In this document: positions 7,959 through 16,127 of the stretch, piece by piece
Layout: each line of letters opens with the position of its first letter
Position numbering within the stretch: position 1 is the stretch's first letter
The notes under the pieces: model-generated
Told to the model about the DNA's origin: nothing
What the model saw: only the letters and a program-made list of their open reading frames with translations
The model's database searches: none
Assembly: GCF_001618425.1 (NCBI RefSeq)
Contig: NZ_BDCU01000030.1
Coordinates: forward strand, 62,001 to 126,000
DNA: 64,000 nucleotides
Direction: 5' to 3'
Source: Nocardia fusca NBRC 14340
Lineage (GTDB): Bacteria; Actinomycetota; Actinomycetes; Mycobacteriales; Mycobacteriaceae
Translations under genes and position numbers: made by a program

Positions 7959-8336
7959 TCAATCGTGTTCGGCCGCACCGATGATCTCACCGGTGTTCGC
8001 GTCCACCGTCACCTCGTATTCGACGCCCGCCGAGGTCACGACTTCCACCTCCCACACCGGCCCGCGGTGCTCGGTCTCGAACTCGGCCGCGACCGCCCTG
8101 CTATCCGGTACCGCGGCCACGGCGGCGTCCATGGCCTGGATGCGATCGATCCCGGGATCGGCGACGAGAGACCACTCCGCGATCGGGCGATCGAGGGCGA
8201 CGGTGCCGTGCGGTGGGGTGTGCCCGAGGGCAACGGTGGCGACGCCGACGGCGGCACCGGCGACCACGGCCACGACCGCGGTGCCGATCAGAATCCAGCG
8301 CAGACCGGCGACCGCGTGACGAATAACGCTTGCCAT
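7959..8336 (-). CDS. Membrane-anchored PepSY-domain protein
   Basis: A 125-residue protein with one N-terminal membrane helix (about residues 15-38, a signal anchor) and an extracytoplasmic PepSY domain (AMDAAVAAVPDSRAVAAEF, then VWEVEVVTSAGVEYEVTVDANTGEII). The ATG at 8334-8336 has AGGAGG eight bases upstream. It is transcribed divergently from a two-component system, and the region between carries the repeat module described separately, so it is probably a direct target of that system. PepSY domains are often linked to protease inhibition or envelope stress. Its acidic residues suggest a link to the equally acidic sensor loop of the kinase, but this is speculation. Confidence 0.85.
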   Translation of the reverse strand: MASVIRHAVAGLRWILIGTAVVAVVAGAAVGVATVALGHTPPHGTVALDRPIAEWSLVADPGIDRIQAMDAAVAAVPDSRAVAAEFETEHRGPVWEVEVVTSAGVEYEVTVDANTGEIIGAAEHD

Positions 8337-8375
8337 GGTGAAACCTCCTGGGGTGTACGTCCCGAATACGGTCAT

Positions 8376-8435
8376 CACTGTGGCAAGCCGATACTGAAGG
8401 TGACCTGAAGTCACCTGAAGAACCTTTCAGGAAGC
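8376..8435 (-). promoter_or_regulatory. Response-regulator binding module and promoter (copy A)
   Basis: Read toward the PepSY gene on the minus strand: GCTTCCTGAA (8435-8426), five bases, CTTCAG, four bases, CTTCAG, five bases, CTTCAG (ending 8394), eight bases, TGCCACAGTG (8385-8376). Direct repeats at 10-11-bp spacing are typical of OmpR/PhoB-type sites. CACAGT in the last element would serve as -10. The start codon lies 57 bases after the last CTTCAG. The upstream edge is 18 bases from the response-regulator ATG, so one site could control both directions. The same module with the same spacing occurs at 22833-22892. Confidence 0.75.
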
Positions 8436-8453
8436 GTCTGACACTCTGGGTGG

Positions 8454-9131
8454 ATGCGTCTGCTGATCGTGGAGGATGAGAAACGGCTCGCCCTCGCACT
8501 GGCGAAAGGGTTGTCGGCCGAAGGTTTTGCGGTCGACGTCGTACACGATGGGGCCGAGGGACTGCACCGCGCCACCATCACCGAGTACGACCTGATCATC
8601 CTGGACATCATGCTGCCCGGTATGAACGGCTACCGCGTGTGCGCGACCCTGCGCGCCGCGGGTCACGAAACACCGGTGCTGATGCTCACCGCCAAGGACG
8701 GTGAGTACGACGAGGCCGAGGGCCTGGACACCGGCGCCGACGACTACCTCAGCAAACCGTTCTCCTATGTGGTGTTGGTGGCCCGGATCCGGGCGCTGCT
8801 GCGCCGCCGCACCCGCGGCGGGGTGCGCGTCCTGCGGGTCGGCGATCTGGTGGTCGACCCCGCCACCCACGGCTGCCGGCGCGGAGACCGCGAGATCGTC
8901 CTGACCGCCAAAGAATTCGCGGTACTGGAGCATCTGGCCGTGCGCGCCGGGCAGGTCGTCTCCAAAGCCGATATCCTGCACCATGTCTGGGATTTCGCCT
9001 ACGACGGCGACCCGAATATCGTCGAGGTCTACATCAGCACCCTGCGCCGCAAGATCGATACCCCCTTCGGCTGCCGGACCATTCTGACGGTACGCGGCGC
9101 GGGATACCGCATGGCGGCCGAGCGTGGGTGA
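8454..9131 (+). CDS. OmpR/PhoB-family response regulator
   Basis: A 225-residue DNA-binding response regulator. The receiver domain has the acidic pair ED at residues 7-8, the phospho-acceptor Asp51 in LIILDIMLPG, and Lys in DDYLSKPFSY. The C-terminal winged helix (residues about 125-223) has TAKEFAVLEHLAV and the FAYDGDPNIVEVYISTLRRK recognition segment. It overlaps the histidine kinase gene by eight bases and is therefore co-expressed with it. Direct repeats 18 bases upstream suggest autoregulation. Confidence 0.95.
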   Translation: MRLLIVEDEKRLALALAKGLSAEGFAVDVVHDGAEGLHRATITEYDLIILDIMLPGMNGYRVCATLRAAGHETPVLMLTAKDGEYDEAEGLDTGADDYLSKPFSYVVLVARIRALLRRRTRGGVRVLRVGDLVVDPATHGCRRGDREIVLTAKEFAVLEHLAVRAGQVVSKADILHHVWDFAYDGDPNIVEVYISTLRRKIDTPFGCRTILTVRGAGYRMAAERG

Positions 9132-10707
9132 GCGGGCGCGCCGCCGCGGCGCCTGGTGGAACTCGGTCCGGGCGCGGACCACGGTCGCGGCCACCGTGGT
9201 GGTGGCGATCGCCCTGACCGCCACCGGGCTCATCCTGCTCGCGGCCCTACGCGGCAATCTGGTCGAGAGCGCGGATCTGCAGGCCGCGAACACCGCGCGC
9301 GATATCGCCGGGCAGTTGGAGGCGGGAACACCACTCGCACACCTTCGGCTGCCGGATCCCGACGACGAACCGGTGCAGGTCGTTTCGGCGGACGGGCGGG
9401 TACTCGCCGCCGACGAGGAACTGCGGGGCCGGGCCCCGATGGCCGGCTTCGGGCCGGATACGGAGGCACGGTCCGGCGACGGCGAGGATTCCGCGGACGA
9501 CGAATCCGATGAGGCAGCGGATGAGGACGACGACTCGGAATCGGAATCCGAGGACGGAGACGAGGACGAAAACGAGTCGCCCCGCCCCGGGGATACCGGG
9601 TCCGGCTTCGGCACCGGCAGCGCGGCCGGTTCCGGCGGGGCGGGAGCCACGCGGGGCGGCGGCGCTTCCGCCGCCACCGAACCGGTGTTCGGGCAGACCG
9701 AACTGGCAGTGGGTGATTCCGGGCCCGACAGTTATCGCGTCGCCGCGCTCGGTGGCACCACCCCCGACGGGCAACCGGTCACCGTCTACGCGGGCGCGTC
9801 GCTGGATACCGCCGACAGCGCGGTCGCCGATGTGCGGCGGGCGATGCTGATCGGCCTGCCTGCGCTGCTCGCCGTGGTCGCCGCGGTGACCTGGCTGGTC
9901 ACGCGGTGGGCGTTGCGGCCGGTGGAGTCCATCCGGTCCGAGCTCGCCGAGATCATGCACGGCGACCTGTCGCGCCGGGTTCCCGAACCCGCCGCCCGTG
10001 ACGAGATCGCCCGGTTGGCGGTCACCACCAACGACACGCTGGCGGCACTGGAGCAGTCCGCGGAACGTCAGCGCCGGTTCATCGCCGACGCCGCACACGA
10101 ACTGCGCAGCCCGATCGCCAGTCTGCGCACCCAGCTCGAAGTGGCGCAGGCGCATCCGGGGTTGCTCGAACTCGACGGCCTGCTCGGCGACACCGTGCGG
10201 CTGGAACACCTCGCGGCCGATCTGCTGCTGCTGGCCCGGCTCGACGCGGGCGAACAGCCCCGGGCCGACCGGGTCGAGCTCCCGGCGCTGGTCCGGGAGG
10301 AACTGGCCCACCGGGTCGGCGATCGCCTACCGGTCGGCGCCGGTCTCGGTGTGGACGAGCTCGCCGTCACCGGTAGCCGGACCCAACTGGCCCGGGTCCT
10401 GGGCAATCTCGTGGACAACGCGCAACGGCATGCCGCGACGGCGGTGCGGGTGACGCTGGAGCGGCGGGGTGACCGGGCCGTGCTCGTGGTGACCGACGAC
10501 GGCCCGGGTGTGCCCGAGGCCGATCGGGAGCGGATATTCCAGCGTTTCGTGCGCCTCGATGACGCCCGCAGCCGAGACGAAGGAGGTGCGGGCCTGGGCC
10601 TGGCGATCGTGCGCGATGTGGTCGGACGGCACGAGGGGACGATCCGGGTCGAGCCCGCGGACTCCGGCGGCGCGCGATTCGTGGTGGAACTCCCGATGAC
10701 CCGCTGA
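9124..10707 (+). CDS. Sensor histidine kinase with a highly acidic extracytoplasmic loop
   Basis: A 527-residue membrane kinase. Helix 1 is about residues 20-42. An extracytoplasmic loop runs to about 238 and is followed by helix 2, a HAMP domain (RWALRPVESIRSELAEI), HisKA with the phosphorylated His325 in DAAHELRSPI, and HATPase motifs NLVDNAQRHA, DDGPGVP and GGAGLGLAIV. Residues 119-152 of the loop are about two thirds Asp and Glu, then comes a Gly/Ala/Ser-rich stretch; this is much longer than usual loops and could bind cations or cationic peptides. The GTG start overlaps the response regulator gene. The signal is unknown. Confidence 0.94.
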   Translation: MGERARRRGAWWNSVRARTTVAATVVVAIALTATGLILLAALRGNLVESADLQAANTARDIAGQLEAGTPLAHLRLPDPDDEPVQVVSADGRVLAADEELRGRAPMAGFGPDTEARSGDGEDSADDESDEAADEDDDSESESEDGDEDENESPRPGDTGSGFGTGSAAGSGGAGATRGGGASAATEPVFGQTELAVGDSGPDSYRVAALGGTTPDGQPVTVYAGASLDTADSAVADVRRAMLIGLPALLAVVAAVTWLVTRWALRPVESIRSELAEIMHGDLSRRVPEPAARDEIARLAVTTNDTLAALEQSAERQRRFIADAAHELRSPIASLRTQLEVAQAHPGLLELDGLLGDTVRLEHLAADLLLLARLDAGEQPRADRVELPALVREELAHRVGDRLPVGAGLGVDELAVTGSRTQLARVLGNLVDNAQRHAATAVRVTLERRGDRAVLVVTDDGPGVPEADRERIFQRFVRLDDARSRDEGGAGLGLAIVRDVVGRHEGTIRVEPADSGGARFVVELPMTR

Positions 10708-10817
10708 GGGCCCGGGTGCCCGCCGCAGCGGCGGGCGAGCGGACCGCTCGGCGGGTACGGGCCGCCGGGTTGTGGCCGGCGGTTCCCGGTGGCGCGGGCG
10801 CACTAGCATCGGCGACC

Positions 10818-11951
10818 ATGGCACAGCAGGCAGTACATCCGGCGGAACCGGATTTCCCGATACTGGTAATCGGGGCCGGGCAGTCCGGTCTGTCGGCCGG
10901 ATACCACCTGCGGCGGCGCGGGCTCGTGCCGGGACAGGATTTCCTCATCGTCGACCATGCGCCCGGCCCCGGCGGCGCCTGGCAGTTCCGCTGGCCGTCA
11001 CTGACCCTCAGCACCGTGAACCGGGTGCACGACCTGCCCGGTATGCCCTTCGCCGAGAACGCCGATCCGGGTGGCGCCGGGGCCGAGGTCCCGGCGGCGA
11101 CCGCGGTGCCGCGCTACTACCAGCGCTACGAGGAGCATTTCGAGCTCCGAGTGCGCCGGCCGGTGAGCGTGCGGGTGGTGTGCGATCGATCCGGAGACGA
11201 CGGCCTCCTGCACGCCGAGACCGACCGCGCGGGCACGCTTCGGGTGCGCGGCCTGATCAACGGCACCGGAACCTGGGAGCATCCTTTCGTACCGCACTAT
11301 CGCGGCGCGGAGACCTTCGCCGGCCGGCAGCTGCACACCCGCGATTACCGTGATCCGGCGGAGTTCGCGGGGCAGCACGTGGTGGTCGTCGGTGGTGGAA
11401 TCTCCGCGGTCCAGTTGCTCGACGAGATCTCCCGGGTCACCGGCACCACGTGGGTGACGCGTTCGGAACCCGCCTTCCGGGAGGCGCCGTTCGACGTGGA
11501 AGCGGGCCGCCGGGCCGTGGCGATCGTGGAGGATCGGGTACGCCGAGGGCTTCCGCCCGGCTCGGTGGTCTCGGTGACCGGTCTCCCGCTGGACGACCGG
11601 CTCCGCGCCGCCCGGGAACGCGGCGTCCTGCGGCGGCGGCCGATGTTCGACCATATCGAGCCCGAGGGTGTGCGCTGGGCCGACGGTAGTTTCCAGGCCG
11701 CGCAGGTCATCCTGTGGGCCACGGGCTTTCGCAGTGCGCTGGACCATCTGGCCCCACTGCGACTCCGCGGTCCGGGCGGCGGAATCACCATGAGCGGCGC
11801 GCTCGCCACCCGAGTCGCGGTGGATCCGCGGATCCACCTGATCGGCTACGGGCCGTCGGCCAGTACGATCGGCGCGAACAGGGCCGGGCGGGCCGCCGCG
11901 GCGGAACTCACCGGCTATCTGGGCCTCGAACGGGGCGCTCTCCGCGAGTAG
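10818..11951 (+). CDS. Flavin-containing NAD(P)-binding monooxygenase-like oxidoreductase
   Basis: A 377-residue flavoprotein. The N-terminal FAD-binding motif VIGAGQSGLSAG and the internal NADPH-binding motif VVVGGGISAV are both present, followed by ILWATGFRSAL, the ATG motif of group B monooxygenases. Some relatives oxidise nitrogen, sulfur or carbonyl substrates, others act in trace-element or arsenic resistance. I chose the ATG at 10818: TAGCAT lies eight bases upstream, and there is no ribosome binding site, which suggests a leaderless transcript. The following TetR gene is convergent. Confidence 0.86.
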   Translation: MAQQAVHPAEPDFPILVIGAGQSGLSAGYHLRRRGLVPGQDFLIVDHAPGPGGAWQFRWPSLTLSTVNRVHDLPGMPFAENADPGGAGAEVPAATAVPRYYQRYEEHFELRVRRPVSVRVVCDRSGDDGLLHAETDRAGTLRVRGLINGTGTWEHPFVPHYRGAETFAGRQLHTRDYRDPAEFAGQHVVVVGGGISAVQLLDEISRVTGTTWVTRSEPAFREAPFDVEAGRRAVAIVEDRVRRGLPPGSVVSVTGLPLDDRLRAARERGVLRRRPMFDHIEPEGVRWADGSFQAAQVILWATGFRSALDHLAPLRLRGPGGGITMSGALATRVAVDPRIHLIGYGPSASTIGANRAGRAAAAELTGYLGLERGALRE

Positions 11952-11993
11952 AAGACATTCGCCACGACACCGCCACCGGCCCTTCGCGAGCGG

Positions 11994-12593
11994 TCAGTGC
12001 AGCAGATCCGCCACGATCCGGCGCGCGATCAGGACTCGCTCGTCGTCGCCGAGCTGGCGGGCGACGTTGGCGGCGCCGACGATCGCGTCGAGCTCGAAGG
12101 CCAGCGCCGCCGCGTTCCGCCCGGTCAGCTCACCCAGTTCCTGAGCCTTACGGATCTCCCCGGCCAGGAACGTCATCCACTCCTCGTGGTCCGCGGCGAC
12201 GGCGTCGCGAACCGGCCCCGGCCGGCTGTCGAATTCGGCGAGCACCGCGGCCCGGAAGCAGCCGCCGGGGAACACCGGGTCGGTGATGTAACCGAGCCAG
12301 CGTTCGACCAGCGTGCGCACCCTGGGTAGACCGCGCGGTACCCGCAGGGCGGGCGTGATGATCTGTTCCACGAAGACGTCGCGACCGGCCCGGATCGCGG
12401 CCAACTGGAGCGCCTCTTTCGTTTTGAACAGGGTGGCGATCCCGCTCTTACTGATGCCCAGATCAGTCGCCAGTCTGCCCAGGCTGACGCCCGCGAGCCC
12501 TTCGACCGACGCCACATCGGCGGCGCGCCGGGCGATCGCCGCCCGGGATCGGGCCCCCTTGACCAGCCGTTGATCCGTGATCGCCTCCGTCAT
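11994..12593 (-). CDS. TetR family regulator
   Basis: A 199-residue repressor. The N-terminal helix-turn-helix is RLATDLGISKSGIATLFKTKE (about residues 42-62). The C-terminal part resembles the TetR_C_16/YcdC-like group (FPGGCFRAAVLAEFDSRPGP). It is divergent from an MFS pump, with two palindromes between them, so it probably represses both itself and the pump genes. An alternative ATG three codons upstream is possible. Confidence 0.92.
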   Translation of the reverse strand: MTEAITDQRLVKGARSRAAIARRAADVASVEGLAGVSLGRLATDLGISKSGIATLFKTKEALQLAAIRAGRDVFVEQIITPALRVPRGLPRVRTLVERWLGYITDPVFPGGCFRAAVLAEFDSRPGPVRDAVAADHEEWMTFLAGEIRKAQELGELTGRNAAALAFELDAIVGAANVARQLGDDERVLIARRIVADLLH

Positions 12594-12623
12594 ACGTCCC
12601 ATTCTGACACCGCCCTCTTGTCA

Positions 12624-12663
12624 ATACGAACGATCGGTCGTATTTTCTTTACGAACGTTCGTA
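12624..12663. promoter_or_regulatory. Tandem TetR operators between the TetR and MFS genes
   Basis: Two related palindromes are centred 23 bp apart: ATACGAACGATCGGTCGTAT (18 of 20 positions symmetric) at 12624-12643, and a perfect 14-mer TACGAACGTTCGTA at 12650-12663. Both contain TACGAACG half sites. Their place in the 101-base divergent gap is what a TetR repressor of both genes needs. Confidence 0.75.
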
Positions 12664-12694
12664 CGTTTTGTTTCCCTCGGCTTCCAGGATTCCC

Positions 12695-14098
12695 ATGACC
12701 GCATCGTCCGTGCGGGCCCCCGGCCCGCAGTCCACCCCCGAACGCGGCTCCGGCGCGCTTCTCGTCGCCAGTGGCGCGGCCTTCCTCGCGTTCCTCGACC
12801 TGTCGGTCGTCAATATCGCCTTTCCCTCCCTCGCCCGCGACCATCCGGCCACCTCGTTGACCACCCTCACCTGGGTTGTCAGCGGTTATGCGGTCGCGTT
12901 CGCCGCGCTGCTCACCCCGGGCGGCCGGATCGCCGACGCGGTGGGACGACGCACGGTCTTCCTCACCGCCCTGGTGGGTTTCGCGCTCACCTCCCTGCTG
13001 TGCGGGCTGGCGCCGACCGCGGGCCTGCTCATCGCCGCCCGCGTGGCCCAAGGGGCGACGGCCGCGCTGATGGTGCCCTCCGCCCTCGGCGCGCTGCTCG
13101 CCGGCACCCCGCGCGCACGGATCGGCGGCGCCATCGCGGCCTGGTCGGCGGCCGGGGGTTTCGCCGCGGTTGTGGGTCCCGCGCTCGGCGGCGCGCTGGT
13201 CGAACTGTTCGGCTGGCGCTCCATTTTCGTGATCAATGTGCCGATCGCGCTCGCTCTGGCCGGTCTGGCCTTCCGCATCCTGGCACCGGATACCGAGCGG
13301 ACGCGCGGTGCACTGCCGGACCCGGTGGGCACGGTCATGGTCGCCTCCGGTCTGGGCGGGCTCGTCGCGGGACTCACCGAGGGGCAGCGCTGGGGCTGGA
13401 CCGCACCCGGCACGCTCGGCGCCCTCGGCCTGGGCGCCCTGCTCACGCTCGCCGCGCTGCGCCGATCCCTCCGGCATCCGAATCCCGCGCTCGCCGTGGA
13501 CCTCTGGCGGAACCGGTCATTCGCGCTGGCCAATGCCGCTTCGTTCGCGTTCGGCGCCGCCATGTTCGCATGGCTGCTGGCGGGGCCGATGTTCCTCGAC
13601 GAGATGTGGGGATATTCCGTCCTGGGTTCGGCCGCGGCGCTGAGCGTGGGCGCGGTGGCCTCGATGGTGACCGCGGCGCTCACCGGCCGCATCACCGCGC
13701 CCGGCCCCCGGCGCTGGACAGGGGTCCTCGGGGTACTGATGTTCCTCGCGACGCTCGCCTGGATGAGCACCGGGATGTTCGGGCCCACTCCGGCGCTGTG
13801 GTCGGCGTGGATCCCGGCCGGAATACTCGGCGGCGGCGGTGTGGGAATCGTGGTGACCGTCCTGGGCGCCACCGCGGCGAACGCGCTACCGCCACATCGC
13901 TTCGCGGCCGGTACCGGGATGAACCTGACGGCGCGCCAGCTCGGCGGCGCGCTCGGTATCGCTGTCCTGGCGGCGGTGCTCGCCGCCCACCCCGGTGACC
14001 CGCTCGCCGGGTTCCACACCCTGTTCCTGCTGTGCGCGGGCTTCGCCGCCATATCGGCCTGCCTGATCGCCGTTCCGTCCCGACAGGAGTCGATATGA
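12695..14098 (+). CDS. MFS transporter (EmrB/QacA drug exporter family)
   Basis: A 467-residue 14-helix exporter. Motif A-like PGGRIADAVGRRTVF, motif C region (AAWSAAGGFAAVVGPALGGAL) and the late RQLGGALGIAVLAAV segment identify the DHA2 group. The ATG at 12695 follows AGGA. The stop overlaps the next gene (ATGA), coupling it to an SGNH hydrolase. The adjacent TetR gene and palindromes suggest substrate-induced expression. Confidence 0.92.
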   Translation: MTASSVRAPGPQSTPERGSGALLVASGAAFLAFLDLSVVNIAFPSLARDHPATSLTTLTWVVSGYAVAFAALLTPGGRIADAVGRRTVFLTALVGFALTSLLCGLAPTAGLLIAARVAQGATAALMVPSALGALLAGTPRARIGGAIAAWSAAGGFAAVVGPALGGALVELFGWRSIFVINVPIALALAGLAFRILAPDTERTRGALPDPVGTVMVASGLGGLVAGLTEGQRWGWTAPGTLGALGLGALLTLAALRRSLRHPNPALAVDLWRNRSFALANAASFAFGAAMFAWLLAGPMFLDEMWGYSVLGSAAALSVGAVASMVTAALTGRITAPGPRRWTGVLGVLMFLATLAWMSTGMFGPTPALWSAWIPAGILGGGGVGIVVTVLGATAANALPPHRFAAGTGMNLTARQLGGALGIAVLAAVLAAHPGDPLAGFHTLFLLCAGFAAISACLIAVPSRQESI

Positions 14099-14787
14099 CA
14101 GACCACCACGGCCGCACCGAATCCGACGACCCGATGCTGATCTCCCCCGGCAGTGCCCGCGCCCTCTTACGCGATGCGCCCTGGCGGCGCTACGCCGTGC
14201 TCGGCGATTCCATCGCCCAGGGAGTGGGTGAGGCGTCCGCGGGCTACCGCGACATCGGCTGGGCCGACCGCGTCGCGGAGGCCCTCACCGCGGTGCACCC
14301 CGAGACGGCATACCTGAACACCGGGCGGATCGGCGCCACCTCGGATCAGCTGCTCGCCGAACAGCTCGCGCCGGTACTGGAGTTCCGGCCCGACCTCGTG
14401 CACATATCGTGCGGCGGCAACGACCTGTTCCATCCCGGCGGCGATACCGACCGGCTGCACGCGAATCTCGAAACCGCTTTCTCCGCGCTGGCCGCTACCG
14501 GCGCCCAGCTGTGCGCGTTCACCGTGGCCGATGTCTGGGAGACCGAACGGATGGCGCCGATGCGGCCGATGCGGCCGCGGATGGCCGAGCTCAACGCGAT
14601 CGTCCGTGACGTGGCCGGCCGGTACGACGCGGTGCTGGTCGACTTCTGGGACCATCCGCTGCGATTGCGCCCGGACCTCATGAGCGCAGATCTCATCCAT
14701 TTCAGAACCGGCGGGCACGCGGTCGTCGCAACCGAGATGATCCGCGCCCTGGCGGCGCGGATCTCGGCCGCCGCCGGATCGATCTGA
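14095..14787 (+). CDS. SGNH/GDSL-family hydrolase
   Basis: A 230-residue cytosolic esterase or lipase. Block I has the nucleophile Ser39 in LGDSIAQG, block III reads SCGGNDLF, and block V is DLIHFRTGGH with the Asp-x-x-His pair. It overlaps the MFS gene by four bases, so it is co-translated with the pump. It may act on the same small molecule, for example by ester cleavage before or after export. No signal peptide is visible. Confidence 0.9.
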   Translation: MTDHHGRTESDDPMLISPGSARALLRDAPWRRYAVLGDSIAQGVGEASAGYRDIGWADRVAEALTAVHPETAYLNTGRIGATSDQLLAEQLAPVLEFRPDLVHISCGGNDLFHPGGDTDRLHANLETAFSALAATGAQLCAFTVADVWETERMAPMRPMRPRMAELNAIVRDVAGRYDAVLVDFWDHPLRLRPDLMSADLIHFRTGGHAVVATEMIRALAARISAAAGSI

Positions 14788-15347
14788 CGATCGGCGACCT
14801 CTCCTCGATCCCTCGGACAAGCGAACCTGTCCGAGGGATCCACTTTGTCGGCGCGAGCGGTTAAGATCTGCGCCGGGCACCAGCGAGGAGGAGTAGGTAC
14901 CGACGTGGGAAGCTACGGCCGTAGGTCACGGGCGCGGCGGGGAGCCGGGGCACGGGTGACCGTCCCCGAGATCACCGCGGGTCGGGGGGTCGACCGGTAA
15001 GCTCACGCGAGCATTCGCCTGTGGCCGGTCCACCGGGACAACGGCATACCGCCACAGTCGATCTCGTCGCCGCCGCGTTCGGCCACGCCGGCCGGGCATC
15101 ACTCGCACTGCCGTCGTCCGGCGGTGTGTCACCGAAGTAATCGGCCCTCCGTGCGACCGTCACCGGCCACCGGGGGCAGGTCGTGATGTCCGGGCAACCC
15201 TGCACGGCCGGTACTCCCGGCGGCGGTCGCGGGGCCGGGGGCCTGCCCGGCTCCGTTCCCCGCAGACACCACATTCCGGCGTACCCGTTCCGAATCATGT
15301 ACTGCCCGAACACTGTTCACCTCACGTATTTCCATGAAGGAGTTCGC
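14788..15347. other. Intergenic region before the LppU-like lipoprotein
   Basis: 560 bases hold a terminator at 14807-14840 and a possible promoter element TTAAGAT at 14860-14866. A very short candidate ORF (GTG at 14905 to TAA at 15000, 31 residues, basic, after GAGGAGGAG) has wide spacing and no recognisable features. The rest is high-GC sequence with no gene I can support. Some AT-rich sequence just upstream of 15348 may be the lipoprotein promoter. Confidence 0.5.
14807..14840 (+). terminator. Hairpin terminator after the MFS/SGNH operon
   Basis: A perfect 13-bp stem (GATCCCTCGGACA with its complement) around an 8-base loop, 20 bases after the SGNH stop. Confidence 0.75.
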
Positions 15348-15938
15348 ATGTCCAGACGTTCGCCCGTGTTCCGGATTCCCGGTGTGCTGGCAGGCCTCGT
15401 TGTACTCGGCTGTGCGGTGCTGACCCTGTCGGCGTGTACCGGCGGGAACGACTCGGCGCAGAGTTCGTCGGCGAGCGCGGTATCCACCGTGCCCGGACAG
15501 AACGGAGCCGACGAGGGCGGGGATGTCGATTTCGACGCCGCCATCGGCGACTGTGTCACGCTGTCGGGGACGATGATGGACGCGGAGATCGACCACGCCG
15601 AGTGTGGTTCGGAGAATTCGAACTACAAGGTGGTCGCCAAGGCCCCCACCCAGGACGGCTGCGCGTCCGACGTCGACCAGACCTACTATGTGACCCTGGC
15701 CGGCCAGGAGCAGGGCGCGCTGTGCCTGGACATCGACTGGGTCGAAGGTCAGTGCATGACGATTCCGTCGGGTAGCGACAGCCCCACGCACAGCCCGTGC
15801 ACGCCGGGTAAGCCCGATACCGTGCACGTGCTGAAGATCCTGACCGGTACCACCGACGAAGCCGGGTGCCCCGCGGAGGCCACCAGCTACTACACCTATG
15901 ACGAGCGTCAGCTCGTCACCTGCGTCGCCGAGGTGTAG
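15348..15938 (+). CDS. LppU/SCO3897-like lipoprotein
   Basis: A 196-residue secreted lipoprotein. The signal peptide ends in the lipobox LSAC, so the mature protein starts at a lipidated Cys near residue 29. The mature part has several paired cysteines (GDCVTLSG, HAECGSENSNYKVV, QDGCASD, ECP-like ends), as in the LppU family of mycobacteria and SCO3897 of Streptomyces; this family name is from memory of the pattern. The ATG follows GAAGGAG by five bases. The function of the family is unknown. A hairpin follows. Confidence 0.78.
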   Translation: MSRRSPVFRIPGVLAGLVVLGCAVLTLSACTGGNDSAQSSSASAVSTVPGQNGADEGGDVDFDAAIGDCVTLSGTMMDAEIDHAECGSENSNYKVVAKAPTQDGCASDVDQTYYVTLAGQEQGALCLDIDWVEGQCMTIPSGSDSPTHSPCTPGKPDTVHVLKILTGTTDEAGCPAEATSYYTYDERQLVTCVAEV

Positions 15939-15963
15939 CGGCACCGCGTCCGGCTACCGGCAT

Positions 15964-15995
15964 GCGTGGCCTCACCTCGGGGTGTGAGGCCACGC
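15964..15995 (+). terminator. Hairpin terminator
   Basis: A perfect 12-bp stem (GCGTGGCCTCAC with its complement) around an 8-base loop, 26 bases after the lipoprotein stop. Confidence 0.7.
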
Positions 15996-16127
15996 GCGCC
16001 CTGCCCGGCCACCGGATTTCCCGGCCCTGTTCGGTGCCGACCAGCGGAGATACACTGGGATCCGCTGCTCGAAGACGCGTTCTGTCAGGTACTCGGCGGG
16101 GGGTTTGGCGCTACCAGGACTGCTGTG

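Noticed and set aside
14905..15000. 31-residue basic ORF with GAGGAGGAG upstream
   Set aside because: Spacing to the GTG is too wide, composition is that of random GC-rich DNA, and there is no independent support; mentioned only in the intergenic entry.
15966..16127. N-terminal extension of the MBL-fold protein
   Set aside because: It would start inside the terminator hairpin after the lipoprotein gene and lacks similarity to the family; the ATG at 16128 has a ribosome binding site.
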